Shown: positions 18,118-25,598 of the stretch, piece by piece
Numbering within the stretch: position 1 is the first letter of the stretch
How the letters are laid out: each line of letters opens with the position of its first letter
Source of the DNA: Gemmatimonadota bacterium
GTDB taxonomy: Bacteria; Gemmatimonadota; Gemmatimonadetes; Longimicrobiales; Gaopeijiaceae
NCBI GenBank assembly: GCA_028873815.1
Contig: JAPPNN010000025.1
Location: forward strand, 1-52,642
Length of the DNA: 52,642 bases
Direction of reading: 5' to 3'
Made by a program: the position numbers and the translations under genes
The notes under the pieces: generated by a model
Database searches by the model: none
What the model was told of the DNA's origin: nothing
Seen by the model: the letters and a program-made list of their open reading frames with translations, nothing else

Positions 18118-18214
18118 ACCCCAACCGCTTCTCGCGCGGATCAAACCGGGCGGGAGGCTTGGCCGTGTTCCAGCCGGGAACACGGCACCCACCCCGAGAC
18201 ACAGGGGGAAAGCC
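18118..18214 (+). promoter_or_regulatory. Array leader 12, variant SD
   Basis: Stem A GCTTCTCGCGCGG/CCGGGCGGGAGGC (12 of 13 paired) with ATCAAA loop; GGCTTGGCC; stem B CCGTGTTCC/GGAACACGG with AGCCG loop; ACAGGGGGAAAGCC-ATG, with CAGGAGGC directly after the ATG, as in leader 11. Confidence 0.85.
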
Positions 18215-18706
18215 ATGCAGGAGGCACAGGACAGCGCCCAGGCGACCGCATGGGGCGAGGGCTAAAACGACGGAGCCGAGGGCCGACCGCAGTCATGGCC
18301 GGACGCCGACACGCTGCCGGACTACGAGGCCGGACACGCAGCGGGCAAGGAAGACGCCAGCGCGGCGGTGCTGGGGCCGTGGCGGATCACGGCGAAGACA
18401 TCGCGGGGCAGCGTGCCCGAACCGCCGCCGCGCGAGCGCCCGCTCGTGGACCTGGAATCCGAGACGGTAGGTAGCCGGTCGAGGCCGCGCACGCGGTTCC
18501 GCATCATCGTGGGCGGTGAAATCGTCGGCCATGTCGAGGCCGAGACGTCCGCCGCCGTGCGCGGCATCGTGCTGCGCGGCGACCCGTTCGGGCGGTACGG
18601 CAATCGCATTCTCGACCACGGCATCGACGTGCTGCTCGTGACCCGTTCCGAGCGCAGGCGGCTGGGCGAGACCATCCGCCGCATCATGGGCTTGCCGAAG
18701 GAGTAG
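18215..18706 (+). pseudogene. Array ORF 14 interrupted by in-frame TAA
   Basis: Reads MQEAQDSAQATAWGEG, then TAA at 18263-18265, then NDGAEGRPQSWPD...DYEAGHAAGK in the same frame to 18706. Alignment with ORF 12 (TAWDAGFSDATDG) shows the stop replaces an aromatic residue, so this is a single nonsense change in a gene otherwise intact (163 codons). The C-terminal domain (FRIIVGGEIVGHVEAETSAA) is beta-rich and unrecognised. Could be recent decay, a sequencing error, or translation restart at GTG 18368. Confidence 0.75.
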
Positions 18707-18799
18707 GCCCACGCGATCCCCCGCACCTTTCACCGGGTGCGGGGGACTTGCTCCCGGCCATTCGGGCCGGGGGCCGCACTCCGGACTGGAGGCAGGAAA
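18707..18799 (+). promoter_or_regulatory. Array leader 13, SD-pairing subtype
   Basis: Stem A CCCCCGCACC/GGGTGCGGGGG with TTTCACC loop; ACTTGCT; stem B CCCGGCC/GGCCGGG with ATTCG loop; CTCC-GGACT-GGAG pairs over TGGAGGCAGGAAAATG. Confidence 0.92.
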
Positions 18800-19282
18800 A
18801 TGGAAGTATCCGAGTTGCTGGCCGTCGAGCATGTACCGCGCAACGACCAAGGCGAAGCGGTCGCGATGGAGTACGGCGACCTCAACCGCGGGCCCGCGGC
18901 CAGGATCGTCAAGGCCCAAGGTGATTGGCTCATCGACCTGCACGAAGGCAACGGGCGCAAGGTCCGGCGCTTTGTGCGCCGCCGCGGACTGCTACGGCTG
19001 CGCGAAATGGCCGCCCGGTGGGCGACGAATCAGCGCCGCCTGTGTCTTGTGACCGTCTTCGTGGATGGCGACGAGGCGGGCCGGTTCACGGCGCTGGAAG
19101 GCAGCGACGCGGCCCACGATGTCGAGGCGTTGCTACCCGGCTGGCGCGTAGGCTGCCCGGTCTGGATCGTGCCGCACGACGACCGCGAGGCCGCGCACTT
19201 CCCGCGCAACGTCGTCACCGTGCGCGTCTCGGGTCCACAGGTTGCGCCCGACGCGCCCGGTTCGCTGTCCCACATGGCGTAA
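18800..19282 (+). CDS. Array ORF 15, 160 aa
   Basis: Unrecognised. Basic helix GRKVRRFVRRRGLLRLREMAA in the middle, followed by beta strands (LCLVTVFVDGDEAGRF). A nucleic-acid-binding role is possible from charge alone. Confidence 0.75.
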   Translation: MEVSELLAVEHVPRNDQGEAVAMEYGDLNRGPAARIVKAQGDWLIDLHEGNGRKVRRFVRRRGLLRLREMAARWATNQRRLCLVTVFVDGDEAGRFTALEGSDAAHDVEALLPGWRVGCPVWIVPHDDREAAHFPRNVVTVRVSGPQVAPDAPGSLSHMA

Positions 19283-19376
19283 CGCCCATTTTTCCCGCCT
19301 TCACGGGTCACACCGTGGGGGCGGTTTGCCGGTCCGTTAGGGACCGGCTGACACCGCAGGGACAGGAGGGCAGGAA
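19283..19376 (+). promoter_or_regulatory. Array leader 14
   Basis: Stem A CCGCCTTCACGG/CCGTGGGGGCGG (12 pairs) with GTCACA loop; GTTTGCC; stem B CGGTCC/GGACCG with GTTAG loop; GACAGGAGGGCAGGAAATG. Confidence 0.88.
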
Positions 19377-19973
19377 ATGAGAAGCTACGCGCAACAGGCC
19401 GCCGACTTGGTGACGGCCGGAAGGGACCTGCAACGGGCGCACCAAGAGACGCGGCTGCCGGACAAGGTGGCACGCCGCGCCTACGAGCTTGGCTTCGAGG
19501 ACGGGTTGCACGGCAAGCCCAAAGACGCCGAACAGCGCGGGCCGAAAGCGCCGGACTGGAAAGAGGGTCAATGGTCGCCCGAGCACTACCGCGAGGGCTA
19601 CGCCTTCGGGGCGCTAGTGCGGGCGACGGCGCGGGCGCTGCACGCCACATGCCGACCGAACAAGGCGCACGAGCGGCCCGAGACGCCGGAACCGGGCAGG
19701 TGTCACCGGCCCGCGCATGGCCCGCCCGTGAACGGCGCGCCACCTGGAGGCTTCATGTACGACGCGGGCGAGCGGGGCGCGCATGTTACGACACACAGCC
19801 GCGTCATCATGGACTTACCCGAATCGAAGGACGGCGGGATCGTCTATCGGTGGTGGGAGGGCTGCATCGGGTGCGGCGCGATCCGCCCGGTAGACGAGTA
19901 CCGGGGCGGGACCGTGAAATGGCGCGCATGGCGCTGGCCCGAGGGCGAGGGGCAGCAGGCGCTCGCGCTGTAG
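19377..19973 (+). CDS. Array ORF 16, 198 aa, AW-GF-D repeat family
   Basis: RRAYELGFEDGLHGKPKDAE and HYREGYAFGALVRA form the same two-part motif as ORFs 12 and 14. A C-terminal domain has CIGCGAIRPV and a Trp-rich strand pattern (KWRAWRWPEGEG). Function unknown; metal binding possible. Confidence 0.75.
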   Translation: MRSYAQQAADLVTAGRDLQRAHQETRLPDKVARRAYELGFEDGLHGKPKDAEQRGPKAPDWKEGQWSPEHYREGYAFGALVRATARALHATCRPNKAHERPETPEPGRCHRPAHGPPVNGAPPGGFMYDAGERGAHVTTHSRVIMDLPESKDGGIVYRWWEGCIGCGAIRPVDEYRGGTVKWRAWRWPEGEGQQALAL

Positions 19974-20061
19974 GAACCCGGGACGGTGGGGATCAAACCC
20001 CGCCGTCCCCTTGCCGGTCCCAGCCGGGGATCGGCCTTCACTCCGTAAGGAGGCAGGAAAA
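19974..20061 (+). promoter_or_regulatory. Array leader 15, SD-pairing subtype
   Basis: Stem A GGGACGGTGGGG/CCCCGCCGTCCC (12 pairs) with ATCAAA loop; CTTGCC; stem B CCGGTCCC/GGGGATCGG with AGCC loop; CTCC-GTAA-GGAG pairs over AGGAGGCAGGAAAAATG. Confidence 0.92.
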
Positions 20062-20676
20062 ATGCAGACAACCGTAGAAGTGCGTCTCGCGCTTCGCCAA
20101 GGGGGGCCCGTGCGATCGCTGGCGGCGCTGGTGCGGCTGGCGATCGAGGACGGGCGGCAGATGCTCGCCGACGGCAAGGTAAGGCCGGACTTCCGCTGGT
20201 TCATCATGCGTCACGAGGGCCGCGTGTGTTCCGCGTGTCTCGCCGGCGGCGTGATGTTCGGGACCTTGCGGATGACCGGCGAGATCGCGCCCGAAGGGTA
20301 CGCCGACCTCTTCGACCTCTTCCCCGAGCGGACCGCCTTTGCGCTGCTCGCGCTCGACGCCGTGCGGCGCGGCCAGTTGGTGCTGGCGTACCGGAGGATC
20401 CACGACGGCGACGACGACGACCGGCACAAGCCGACACCGATCGAGGAGGCCGTCCAAGGCTACGAGCGGGTGAAGGCTGGAGGCTCTGTCACTCACTCCG
20501 GTTTCATCGGGCCGGATGCGTTCCGGAAGCACCTTGCCAGTCTCGAAGGCCTGGCCGCCGACTTGGAGCAACTGGAGGACGCAGTGGGCTACGACGGGCC
20601 GCCGAGACCGACGAGTTACACCCTTCACCCCGATGGCCACCGGGTGATCGGCCATGCGCCCGAGGCGACACCGTGA
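20062..20676 (+). CDS. Array ORF 17, 204 aa, CSACLAGG motif
   Basis: Contains CSACLAGGVMFGTL, reminiscent of C-x-x-C-L-A-G-A motifs in phage and plasmid proteins of unknown function, set between a helix that opens the protein and a long C-terminal helical part (EAVQGYERVK, LEGLAADLEQLEDAV). The stop overlaps the next gene (GTGA). Confidence 0.75.
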   Translation: MQTTVEVRLALRQGGPVRSLAALVRLAIEDGRQMLADGKVRPDFRWFIMRHEGRVCSACLAGGVMFGTLRMTGEIAPEGYADLFDLFPERTAFALLALDAVRRGQLVLAYRRIHDGDDDDRHKPTPIEEAVQGYERVKAGGSVTHSGFIGPDAFRKHLASLEGLAADLEQLEDAVGYDGPPRPTSYTLHPDGHRVIGHAPEATP

Positions 20677-20876
20677 GCACCGCAGATCGCCCCCCGTCGC
20701 CGATTGCGCGACTACACGAGGCCATCCGGCGCGCCAAGGCCGTCGGGCTTTCGGTGACCCGCTACGGGAACCGCTGGCACATCCACGAAGACGACGGGCG
20801 CATCCGGGCCGAGACCGACGACTACACGCACATTCCCGCCATGCTCGACGAAATGGGAGTGCCGCCAGCGACCTGA
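20673..20876 (+). CDS. Array ORF 18, 67 aa
   Basis: GTG start overlapping the ORF 17 stop. A helix (ARLHEAIRRAKAVGLSVTRY) followed by a small beta segment (NRWHIHEDDGRIRAETDDY). Unrecognised; co-translated with ORF 17. Confidence 0.7.
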   Translation: MSTADRPPSPIARLHEAIRRAKAVGLSVTRYGNRWHIHEDDGRIRAETDDYTHIPAMLDEMGVPPAT

Positions 20877-20959
20877 TTTCCCCTACAGGACCGCCACGGG
20901 TCGAACCGTGGCCGTCCCCTGCTTACGCCGCCGTGGCGGGAGGGTAACCCCCTTGCAGG
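20877..20959 (+). promoter_or_regulatory. Array leader 16, decayed
   Basis: Stem A GGACCGCCACGG/CCGTGGCCGTCC (11 of 12 paired) with GTCGAA loop is intact, but the linker and stem B are disordered and the ribosome site is reduced to TTGCAGGGTGCC. Confidence 0.65.
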
Positions 20960-21252
20960 GTGCCTTCAACGTCGCGGTTACGGGCGGGCGGGCGGTGCCG
21001 TTACATCGAGCTTCCCGACCTGGACGGCCCAAAGCGGCTTGCGCATCGGTGGCGGGCCCCAAGCGCGTTCGCATTGAGCCGCATCGACGCCACCGAGCGC
21101 GACGCGGGACCATCGGCGTCCCTCACCGGCGAGGCCGCGGACAAGGGCCCACGATCCATCGCTTGAGCGGGCGGCGCTGAACTACCGGCAACCAAGGGGC
21201 GGGAAAGGTCCCGGCTCGGGCGGCTCGCCTTGCCCGAAGGAGTAGGCCCCAC
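20960..21252 (+). pseudogene. Decayed array cassette
   Basis: After the damaged leader, a frame from GTG 20960 to TGA 21166 has a coding-like stretch RYIELPDLDGPKRLAHRW but no proper start. It is followed by CCCGAAGGAGTAGGCCC, which matches the end of the pseudogene at 18690-18711 (TGCCGAAGGAGTAGGCCC). So the 3' end of an ORF 14 paralogue and its leader survive here while its body has been deleted. Confidence 0.5.
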
Positions 21253-21343
21253 CGACACCCCCCGCGTTCCTTCACCGGGCGCGGGGGGCTTGCTTCCCGG
21301 CCATTCGGGCCGGGGGATCGACTCCGAACAGGAGGGCGGGAAG
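21253..21343 (+). promoter_or_regulatory. Array leader 17, SD-pairing subtype
   Basis: Stem A CCCCCCGCGTTCC/GGGCGCGGGGGG with TTCACC loop; CTTGCT; stem B TCCCGGCC/GGCCGGGGGA with ATTCG loop; CTCC-GAACA-GGAG over AGGAGGGCGGGAAGATG. Closest to leader 13 but with compensatory stem changes. Confidence 0.92.
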
Positions 21344-21949
21344 ATGGAAGACCGGATCATCCACGACGGGACCGCGACGCTTGCGCCGGTCCCGGCTGGC
21401 CGAACGCTGAAGGTGGCGCGAACCGCCGCCGAGTGTCTGGACATGGCTGCGGCCCAGATCGAGCGGCACGGGCTGGTCTGCCGCGAGTGGGGCGAACGCG
21501 ACGGGCCTTGTTGCACGCTGGCCGCGATCAATGCCGCCGCCGGGCTGCCCGTGAGCAATGACACCACGCCCGCCGTCGTGGGCACGGCGGACGACATGGA
21601 CCGGGCGGGCTTCGCCGTACCGGACGTGGTAGAGGCCGAGCCCGACGGGCTGTACGTCGCCTACGCCTACGGAGCGCGGAAGCATGCGCACTACGCGCCC
21701 GTGTTCGCCGAGTACAAGCGGCGGCAGGCCGTGGCCTTCTCGGCGGTCGGGATGCTTTACGACTCGCTGCTGTGCCGGGGACGGCTGACCGACGACGGCA
21801 CGATCGTAGGCTCCAGCGCCCGTCGCTCCGCGCTGATGGCGTGGAGCGACGTTCACGACGGGAAGCTCGACGGTTGGGGCGCGGCGGACGTGGTGGCGCA
21901 CCTTCGGGCCGCCGCCGCGTTCGCCCGAGGCTGCACCGTCCACGGCTGA
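21344..21949 (+). CDS. DUF6197-like protein
   Basis: 201 aa. AAAQIERHGLVCREW followed by CCTLAAINAAAGLP resembles the DUF6197 pattern (helix, G-W/L, then C-x-L-G/A-A-I-x-x-A), common in actinobacterial and mobile-element proteins of unknown role. The C-terminal 100 residues are helical (YKRRQAVAFSAVGMLYDSLL). Confidence 0.7.
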   Translation: MEDRIIHDGTATLAPVPAGRTLKVARTAAECLDMAAAQIERHGLVCREWGERDGPCCTLAAINAAAGLPVSNDTTPAVVGTADDMDRAGFAVPDVVEAEPDGLYVAYAYGARKHAHYAPVFAEYKRRQAVAFSAVGMLYDSLLCRGRLTDDGTIVGSSARRSALMAWSDVHDGKLDGWGAADVVAHLRAAAAFARGCTVHG

Positions 21950-22148
21950 CCACGAGAACCCGCGCCCAGACGCCGCCGGAGGCCGTAACCGGGGGCACTG
22001 ACCCGCCCAAAGGCCTTCGAGGCCCGCACGGGCCGATTCTGGCCGCTCTCCGGCCATTTCCGCACCGTCCGCGCCTTTCACCGGGCGCGGAGGGCTTGCC
22101 CCGTCCGAATCGCGGACGGGCCGAACCCCATCACGGGAGGCAGGAACC
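21950..22148 (+). promoter_or_regulatory. Array leader 18 with 117-nt insertion
   Basis: 21950-22066 is extra sequence without coding character. The leader proper starts at 22067: stem A TCCGCGCC/GGCGCGGA with TTTCACCG loop; GGCTTGCC; stem B CCGTCCG/CGGACGG with AATCG loop; CCC-ATCAC-GGG over GGGAGGCAGGAACCATG. Confidence 0.85.
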
Positions 22149-22685
22149 ATGCAGAACCCAACCCCGAACGTCGAGGCGTTGCGGATGCTCGCGGACCACA
22201 TGGACGGCTTGCCGAGCCTTGGCGCGGCGGAGTACGAGGACGCCCCGGCGGTCTACATGTGCGCGTGGATCGACAACGACCACATGCGCGACGACTGCGG
22301 GACCGTCGGATGCATCGCCGGTCACGCGGTCGCGCTGGTGGACGGCCACGAGGCGGCGGTGCGGCTCGCCAGGGACGGTGGATGCTCCGACATCCCGACA
22401 AGGGCCAGGGCGATACTCGGACTCGTGGACCCCGAGGCGGAGGCCGGGGGCGACGCGACGCACCGGCTCGCCCGCGTGGCGCACGCGCTGATGTACCCGC
22501 CGGGCCAGCGCAGCGAGGAGCCGCGCATCCGCGAGGTCATCGACGCGATCAACGGAGCCGACTGCGCCCGGCTGCTGCGCCGCGTCGTTGACAACGCGGA
22601 CACCGTGACCGCCGTTGACGTGCGGCTCATGTGGGAGGACGTGAAGGACATCCGGCGCGCCGAGCTGTACGGAGGCGGACGGTGA
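22149..22685 (+). CDS. CGTVGCIAGH-motif protein 1
   Basis: 178 aa. EALRMLADHMDGLP, then CAWIDNDHMRDDCGTVGCIAGHAVAL. The CGTVGCIAGH core recurs at 23220 and 23840 and resembles C-G-T-x-x-C-x-A-G-W/H motifs of phage-encoded proteins of unknown function. C-terminal helical part. Stop overlaps the next gene (GTGA). Confidence 0.75.
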   Translation: MQNPTPNVEALRMLADHMDGLPSLGAAEYEDAPAVYMCAWIDNDHMRDDCGTVGCIAGHAVALVDGHEAAVRLARDGGCSDIPTRARAILGLVDPEAEAGGDATHRLARVAHALMYPPGQRSEEPRIREVIDAINGADCARLLRRVVDNADTVTAVDVRLMWEDVKDIRRAELYGGGR

Positions 22686-22930
22686 GCCCCGCCGCGCCGG
22701 TGGCCGAGACCGCCCGCGCCCCGGACGGCTGTTGGGCCGTGCTCGTCCACGGCGACAGCCGCGCCGACTTCACCGAGACGCCGGAAGGCGGCGAGTTCGA
22801 GGTGAGTTACCACAACGTGGCGACGGGACCGCGCCGCGCCGTCGTGGTGCTCAAGGACGAGCCGCCGTTCAGGTCCCGGATCACCGGTGGCTGGTGCGGT
22901 TGGGCGCGCTTCGTCGCGTGGGCCGAATGA
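22682..22930 (+). CDS. Array ORF 22, 82 aa
   Basis: GTG start inside the preceding stop. Beta-rich (CWAVLVHGDSRADF, GEFEVSYHNVATGP), unrecognised. Co-translated partner of the CGTVGCIAGH protein. Confidence 0.65.
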   Translation: MSPAAPVAETARAPDGCWAVLVHGDSRADFTETPEGGEFEVSYHNVATGPRRAVVVLKDEPPFRSRITGGWCGWARFVAWAE

Positions 22931-23038
22931 TTTCCCCCGCATTCCCCCCGCACGCCGGGGCGCTTTCAACGGCGCTCCGGCGAATGGCTCCCGCCATCCG
23001 GGCGGGCGCGACAACCCCCGATCAACGGGAGGCGGGAA
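22931..23038 (+). promoter_or_regulatory. Array leader 19
   Basis: Stem A CGCCGGGGCGC/GCGCTCCGGCG (11 pairs) with TTTCAACG loop; GGCTCC; stem B CCGCC/GGGCGG with ATCC loop; CCC-GATCAAC-GGG over GGGAGGCGGGAAATG. Confidence 0.88.
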
Positions 23039-23599
23039 ATGACCAAGTACGAAGCCACCTACATCGAGCCGGTCCGGCAGAAACTGCGCGAAGCCGCCGA
23101 GCACATGCGCGAAATGCCCGCGCACCGCGTGGACGGCGGCACGCTCGACGGCCACCGCGTGGACATGCTGACGTGGTTCGACGAGGACCATTGGCTGGAC
23201 AGGCCCGGCGACTGCGGGACCGTCGGATGCATCGCGGGCCATGTCGTGGCCATGCACGACGGCTACGACAAGGCGCGGCGGATGGCGACGGGCGTGCTGG
23301 AGTTCGAGTCCTCGTTCGGCATCCGGGCCGCCGAGTTGCTCGGCCTGAACGGCGGCCATGCCGACGACGCCGGAATCGCGAACGCGCTGTTCCACCCGCT
23401 CAAGGGTTGGGACAAGCCCGTGCAGCGCGAGATCGAGCGCCACATCGACGGCGAGCACTGCGCGCACATGCTGGAGTTCGTCGCCGACAACCTCTATCGC
23501 GAGGACGGCGGCAAGGTCACGCGGCTGACGGCGACCGCCGTGCGCTGTGAATGGCTGAACGTCCAGCACCGCATCGCCATCGCCGAAGAACTTGAGTAA
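23039..23599 (+). CDS. CGTVGCIAGH-motif protein 2
   Basis: 186 aa. KLREAAEHMREMPAHRVDGG, WFDEDHW and DCGTVGCIAGHVVAM align with the protein at 22149; the C-terminus (CAHMLEFVADNLYREDGG) matches its LLRRVVDNADTV segment. Paralogue by tandem duplication; function unknown. Confidence 0.75.
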   Translation: MTKYEATYIEPVRQKLREAAEHMREMPAHRVDGGTLDGHRVDMLTWFDEDHWLDRPGDCGTVGCIAGHVVAMHDGYDKARRMATGVLEFESSFGIRAAELLGLNGGHADDAGIANALFHPLKGWDKPVQREIERHIDGEHCAHMLEFVADNLYREDGGKVTRLTATAVRCEWLNVQHRIAIAEELE

Positions 23600-23693
23600 C
23601 CCCGATCCCGCCGGGGCGCTTCACCGCGTCCCGGCGGCCTGGCCGGACTCCAACCCGTGGAGACGGCATCACTCCCTCACAGGAGGCAGGAAC
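23600..23693 (+). promoter_or_regulatory. Array leader 20, SD-pairing subtype
   Basis: Stem A CCGCCGGGGCGC/GCGTCCCGGCGG (12 pairs, one G-U) with TTCACC loop; CCTGGCC; stem B CCGGACTCCA/GTGGAGACGG with ACCC loop; CTCC-CTCACA-GGAG over AGGAGGCAGGAACATG. Confidence 0.92.
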
Positions 23694-24173
23694 ATGCAGG
23701 ACACGACGCGACTTCTCGACATGGCGGACTTCCTCGACGGGCTGCCGAACGGCAGGAACGTCCACGCTGGCGACGACGCGGTCGACATGAGCGTCTGGCG
23801 GTGCTCGGTTCGCAGCAAGAGGCCCGGATGCGGGACCGTGGGCTGCATAGCGGGCCACACGGTGCTTCGCTACGACGGTACGGCCAAGATGCCCCGCATG
23901 GGGTGGGGCGCGCGGGCCGCGTTCCTTCTCGGGTTCTGCACCGAACAGGAGTACGGCAGGGCGCTGTTTGCGCGCAAGCCCACGAAGGACGCCGACGTTG
24001 AGCGGCGTGTCGGCGTGGTCGCCGAACTTTTCCATCCGGTGCAGCGGCCCAGCGATGCAATCGAGATCGACGGCAGCCAGTGCGCGACCGTGATGCGGGC
24101 CGTCGCCGAGCACGCCGACGCCATCACCGCCGCCGACGTGGCCGGGTTGTGGCGGCGGGCTATCGCCGGGTAG
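23694..24173 (+). CDS. CGTVGCIAGH-motif protein 3
   Basis: 159 aa. RLLDMADFLDGLPNGRNVH and GCGTVGCIAGHTVLRY repeat the family pattern; C-terminus CATVMRAVAEHADAITAADV parallels the two previous members. Third tandem paralogue. Confidence 0.75.
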   Translation: MQDTTRLLDMADFLDGLPNGRNVHAGDDAVDMSVWRCSVRSKRPGCGTVGCIAGHTVLRYDGTAKMPRMGWGARAAFLLGFCTEQEYGRALFARKPTKDADVERRVGVVAELFHPVQRPSDAIEIDGSQCATVMRAVAEHADAITAADVAGLWRRAIAG

Positions 24174-24266
24174 CACCCCACGGGGCCGGGGCGGATCGAA
24201 CCGCTTCGGCTCCCTGCGCCGTCCGTTCGGGACGGCGCGCAACTCCCCAACAGGAGGCAGGAATCT
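24174..24266 (+). promoter_or_regulatory. Array leader 21, SD-pairing subtype
   Basis: Stem A GCCGGGGCGG/CCGCTTCGGC with ATCGAA loop; CCTGC; stem B GCGCCGTCC/GGACGGCGC with GTTCG loop; CTCC-CCAACA-GGAG over AGGAGGCAGGAATCTATG. Confidence 0.9.
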
Positions 24267-24701
24267 ATGAGCGTACAGAGAGAGCGGGCCGACCTGGCCA
24301 AGGGCTACCGCCTGCTCAAGCGCAAGGGCCACGCCGTCGGCAACTACATTGCCGAACCGGACAGCGAAATGTGCATCCTTGGCGCGCTGGCCGTCGCGAT
24401 CGGCGGGTGTATCGTCTACATCGACGGGGAGATCCCGGTGATGAACGACACCGTGCCCAAGCGGTTCGTCGATGCGGCCAGGCGGTTCTGGTGCTTCATG
24501 CCGACCAAGTGGCACGACACGGGCCGGTCCATGCTCGAAGACATTCTCGAGTTCAGCGACGCCGACGAGTCCGCCGTGCGGGACCGGGTGTTCCGGCTCG
24601 CCATGAGCGACGCCGAACCGCCCGAGCATGAACACGACTGGCGCGACCTGGAGCTTGTGGGCGACACGCTGGCGGTCAAGACGCCCGAGGCGACCGCATG
24701 A
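24267..24701 (+). CDS. DUF6197-like protein, CILGAL motif
   Basis: 144 aa. YRLLKRKGHAVGNYIAEPD then MCILGALAVAIGG matches the C-x-L-G-A-L core of DUF6197 better than the protein at 21344. Helical remainder. The stop overlaps a 32-codon gene (ATGA). Confidence 0.72.
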   Translation: MSVQRERADLAKGYRLLKRKGHAVGNYIAEPDSEMCILGALAVAIGGCIVYIDGEIPVMNDTVPKRFVDAARRFWCFMPTKWHDTGRSMLEDILEFSDADESAVRDRVFRLAMSDAEPPEHEHDWRDLELVGDTLAVKTPEATA

Positions 24702-24796
24702 GCTTCCGGCGCTGGCTCGTCACGGTGAAGGGCTGGACCGCCGAGGCCGCAGCGTTGGAAGTGGCTCGCATCCGCGCAAAGATCGCGGCGATGTGA
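24698..24796 (+). CDS. Tiny coupled ORF, 32 aa
   Basis: ATGA overlap with the preceding stop. MSFRRWLVTVKGWTAEAAAL followed by a basic helix; possibly an amphipathic micropeptide. It ends where leader 22 begins, which supports it being a real coding unit rather than chance. Confidence 0.55.
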   Translation: MSFRRWLVTVKGWTAEAAALEVARIRAKIAAM

Positions 24797-24890
24797 CTCC
24801 CCCCGATCCCGCCGGAACGCTTCACCGCGTCCCGGCGGCTTGCTTCCGCCGTTCGGGCGGGGGCTTCACTCCGATCAAAGGAGGCAGGAA
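24797..24890 (+). promoter_or_regulatory. Array leader 22, SD-pairing subtype
   Basis: Stem A CCGCCGGAACGC/GCGTCCCGGCGG (11 of 12 paired) with TTCACC loop; CTTGCTT; stem B CCGCC/GGCGG with GTTCG loop; CTCC-GATCAAA-GGAG over AGGAGGCAGGAAATG. Near copy of leader 20 in stem A. Confidence 0.92.
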
Positions 24891-25295
24891 ATGAGTACAT
24901 CCCGAGTCCCCATCAGCGGCGACGCCCTGAAGCGCGTGAAGTGGCTCCGCAGCTACTACGATTCGCCGATGGGCAACGAGGACGGGCCGACCATGACCGA
25001 GGACGCCCGGGCGCTTCTGTGCAGCCAGCTCGACGACCTGGCCGCCATCGGGCGGGCGGACCACGGCAACGGCAGAATCATCATCACGGTTCGCCACGGC
25101 CCCGACATGCACGACGACGACATCGACATGGAGCAAGCCCGGCAGTGGGCCGCGTACCGGCTCGCCGAGTCCGGCGAGATCGAACTGCCCGACGACGACA
25201 GCGACCCCGACCCGTCCGGCATCGACGACGCGACCGTCGTACAGATGATCGCCGACGACATCGGCGCGAATCTCGACTACGAGAAACTGCGCTGA
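24891..25295 (+). CDS. Array ORF 27, 134 aa, acidic
   Basis: Unrecognised, strongly acidic: MHDDDIDMEQARQWAAYRL and LPDDDSDPDPSGIDD. The N-terminal half (GDALKRVKWLRSYYDSP) is basic. Acidity of this kind is common in DNA-mimic inhibitors, but nothing specific supports that here. Confidence 0.72.
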   Translation: MSTSRVPISGDALKRVKWLRSYYDSPMGNEDGPTMTEDARALLCSQLDDLAAIGRADHGNGRIIITVRHGPDMHDDDIDMEQARQWAAYRLAESGEIELPDDDSDPDPSGIDDATVVQMIADDIGANLDYEKLR

Positions 25296-25388
25296 CCCCC
25301 CTTCTCCCCGGCATGGGCACCGTCACGGGTGCCCATGCCCCTTGCTCCGCCGTTCGGGCGGCGCACTCACTCCGTAACAGGAGACAGC
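25296..25388 (+). promoter_or_regulatory. Array leader 23, intact hairpins, lost start
   Basis: Perfect 12-bp stem A GGCATGGGCACC/GGTGCCCATGCC with GTCACG loop (25310-25339); CCTTGCT; stem B CCGCC/GGCGG with GTTCG loop; CTCC-GTAACA-GGAG; but the ribosome site reads AGGAGACAGCAACG with no ATG. Confidence 0.88.
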
Positions 25389-25511
25389 AACGACCAGACG
25401 CCAAAGCGCCCGAGTGCGTGCGCGCGCGAAATCAGGCGGGACCGGCACCGGATCGAAATGCTGATCGCCCATGTGCAGCGCGAGGCCCGAGAGGCCGAAA
25501 AAGACGACTGA
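25389..25511 (+). pseudogene. Array cassette lacking a start codon
   Basis: The frame NDQTPKRPSACAREIRRDRH...EAREAEKDD ends at TGA 25509-25511 just before leader 24, as a cassette gene should, but no ATG, GTG or TTG is available at the leader end. A 39-codon basic/acidic helix remains. Likely a gene truncated at its 5' end, or an ACG-initiated micropeptide. Confidence 0.5.
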
Positions 25512-25598
25512 CCCCCTTCCGGCCGGGAGGTTTCACCGCCCCCCGGTCGCATGTTCCGTCACGAGGACGGGACTTCACTCCACACAAGGAGGCAGGAA
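25512..25598 (+). promoter_or_regulatory. Array leader 24, SD-pairing subtype
   Basis: Stem A GGCCGGGAGG/CCCCCCGGTC (9 of 10 paired) with TTTCACCG loop; stem B TTCCGTC/GGACGGGA with ACGA loop; CTCC-ACACAA-GGAG over AGGAGGCAGGAAATG. Shortest spacer (87 nt). Confidence 0.85.

Noticed and set aside
18215..18265. Recoded stop (for example pyrrolysine-type readthrough)
   Set aside because: The stop is TAA, and other genes in the window end normally; a point change is the simpler reading.
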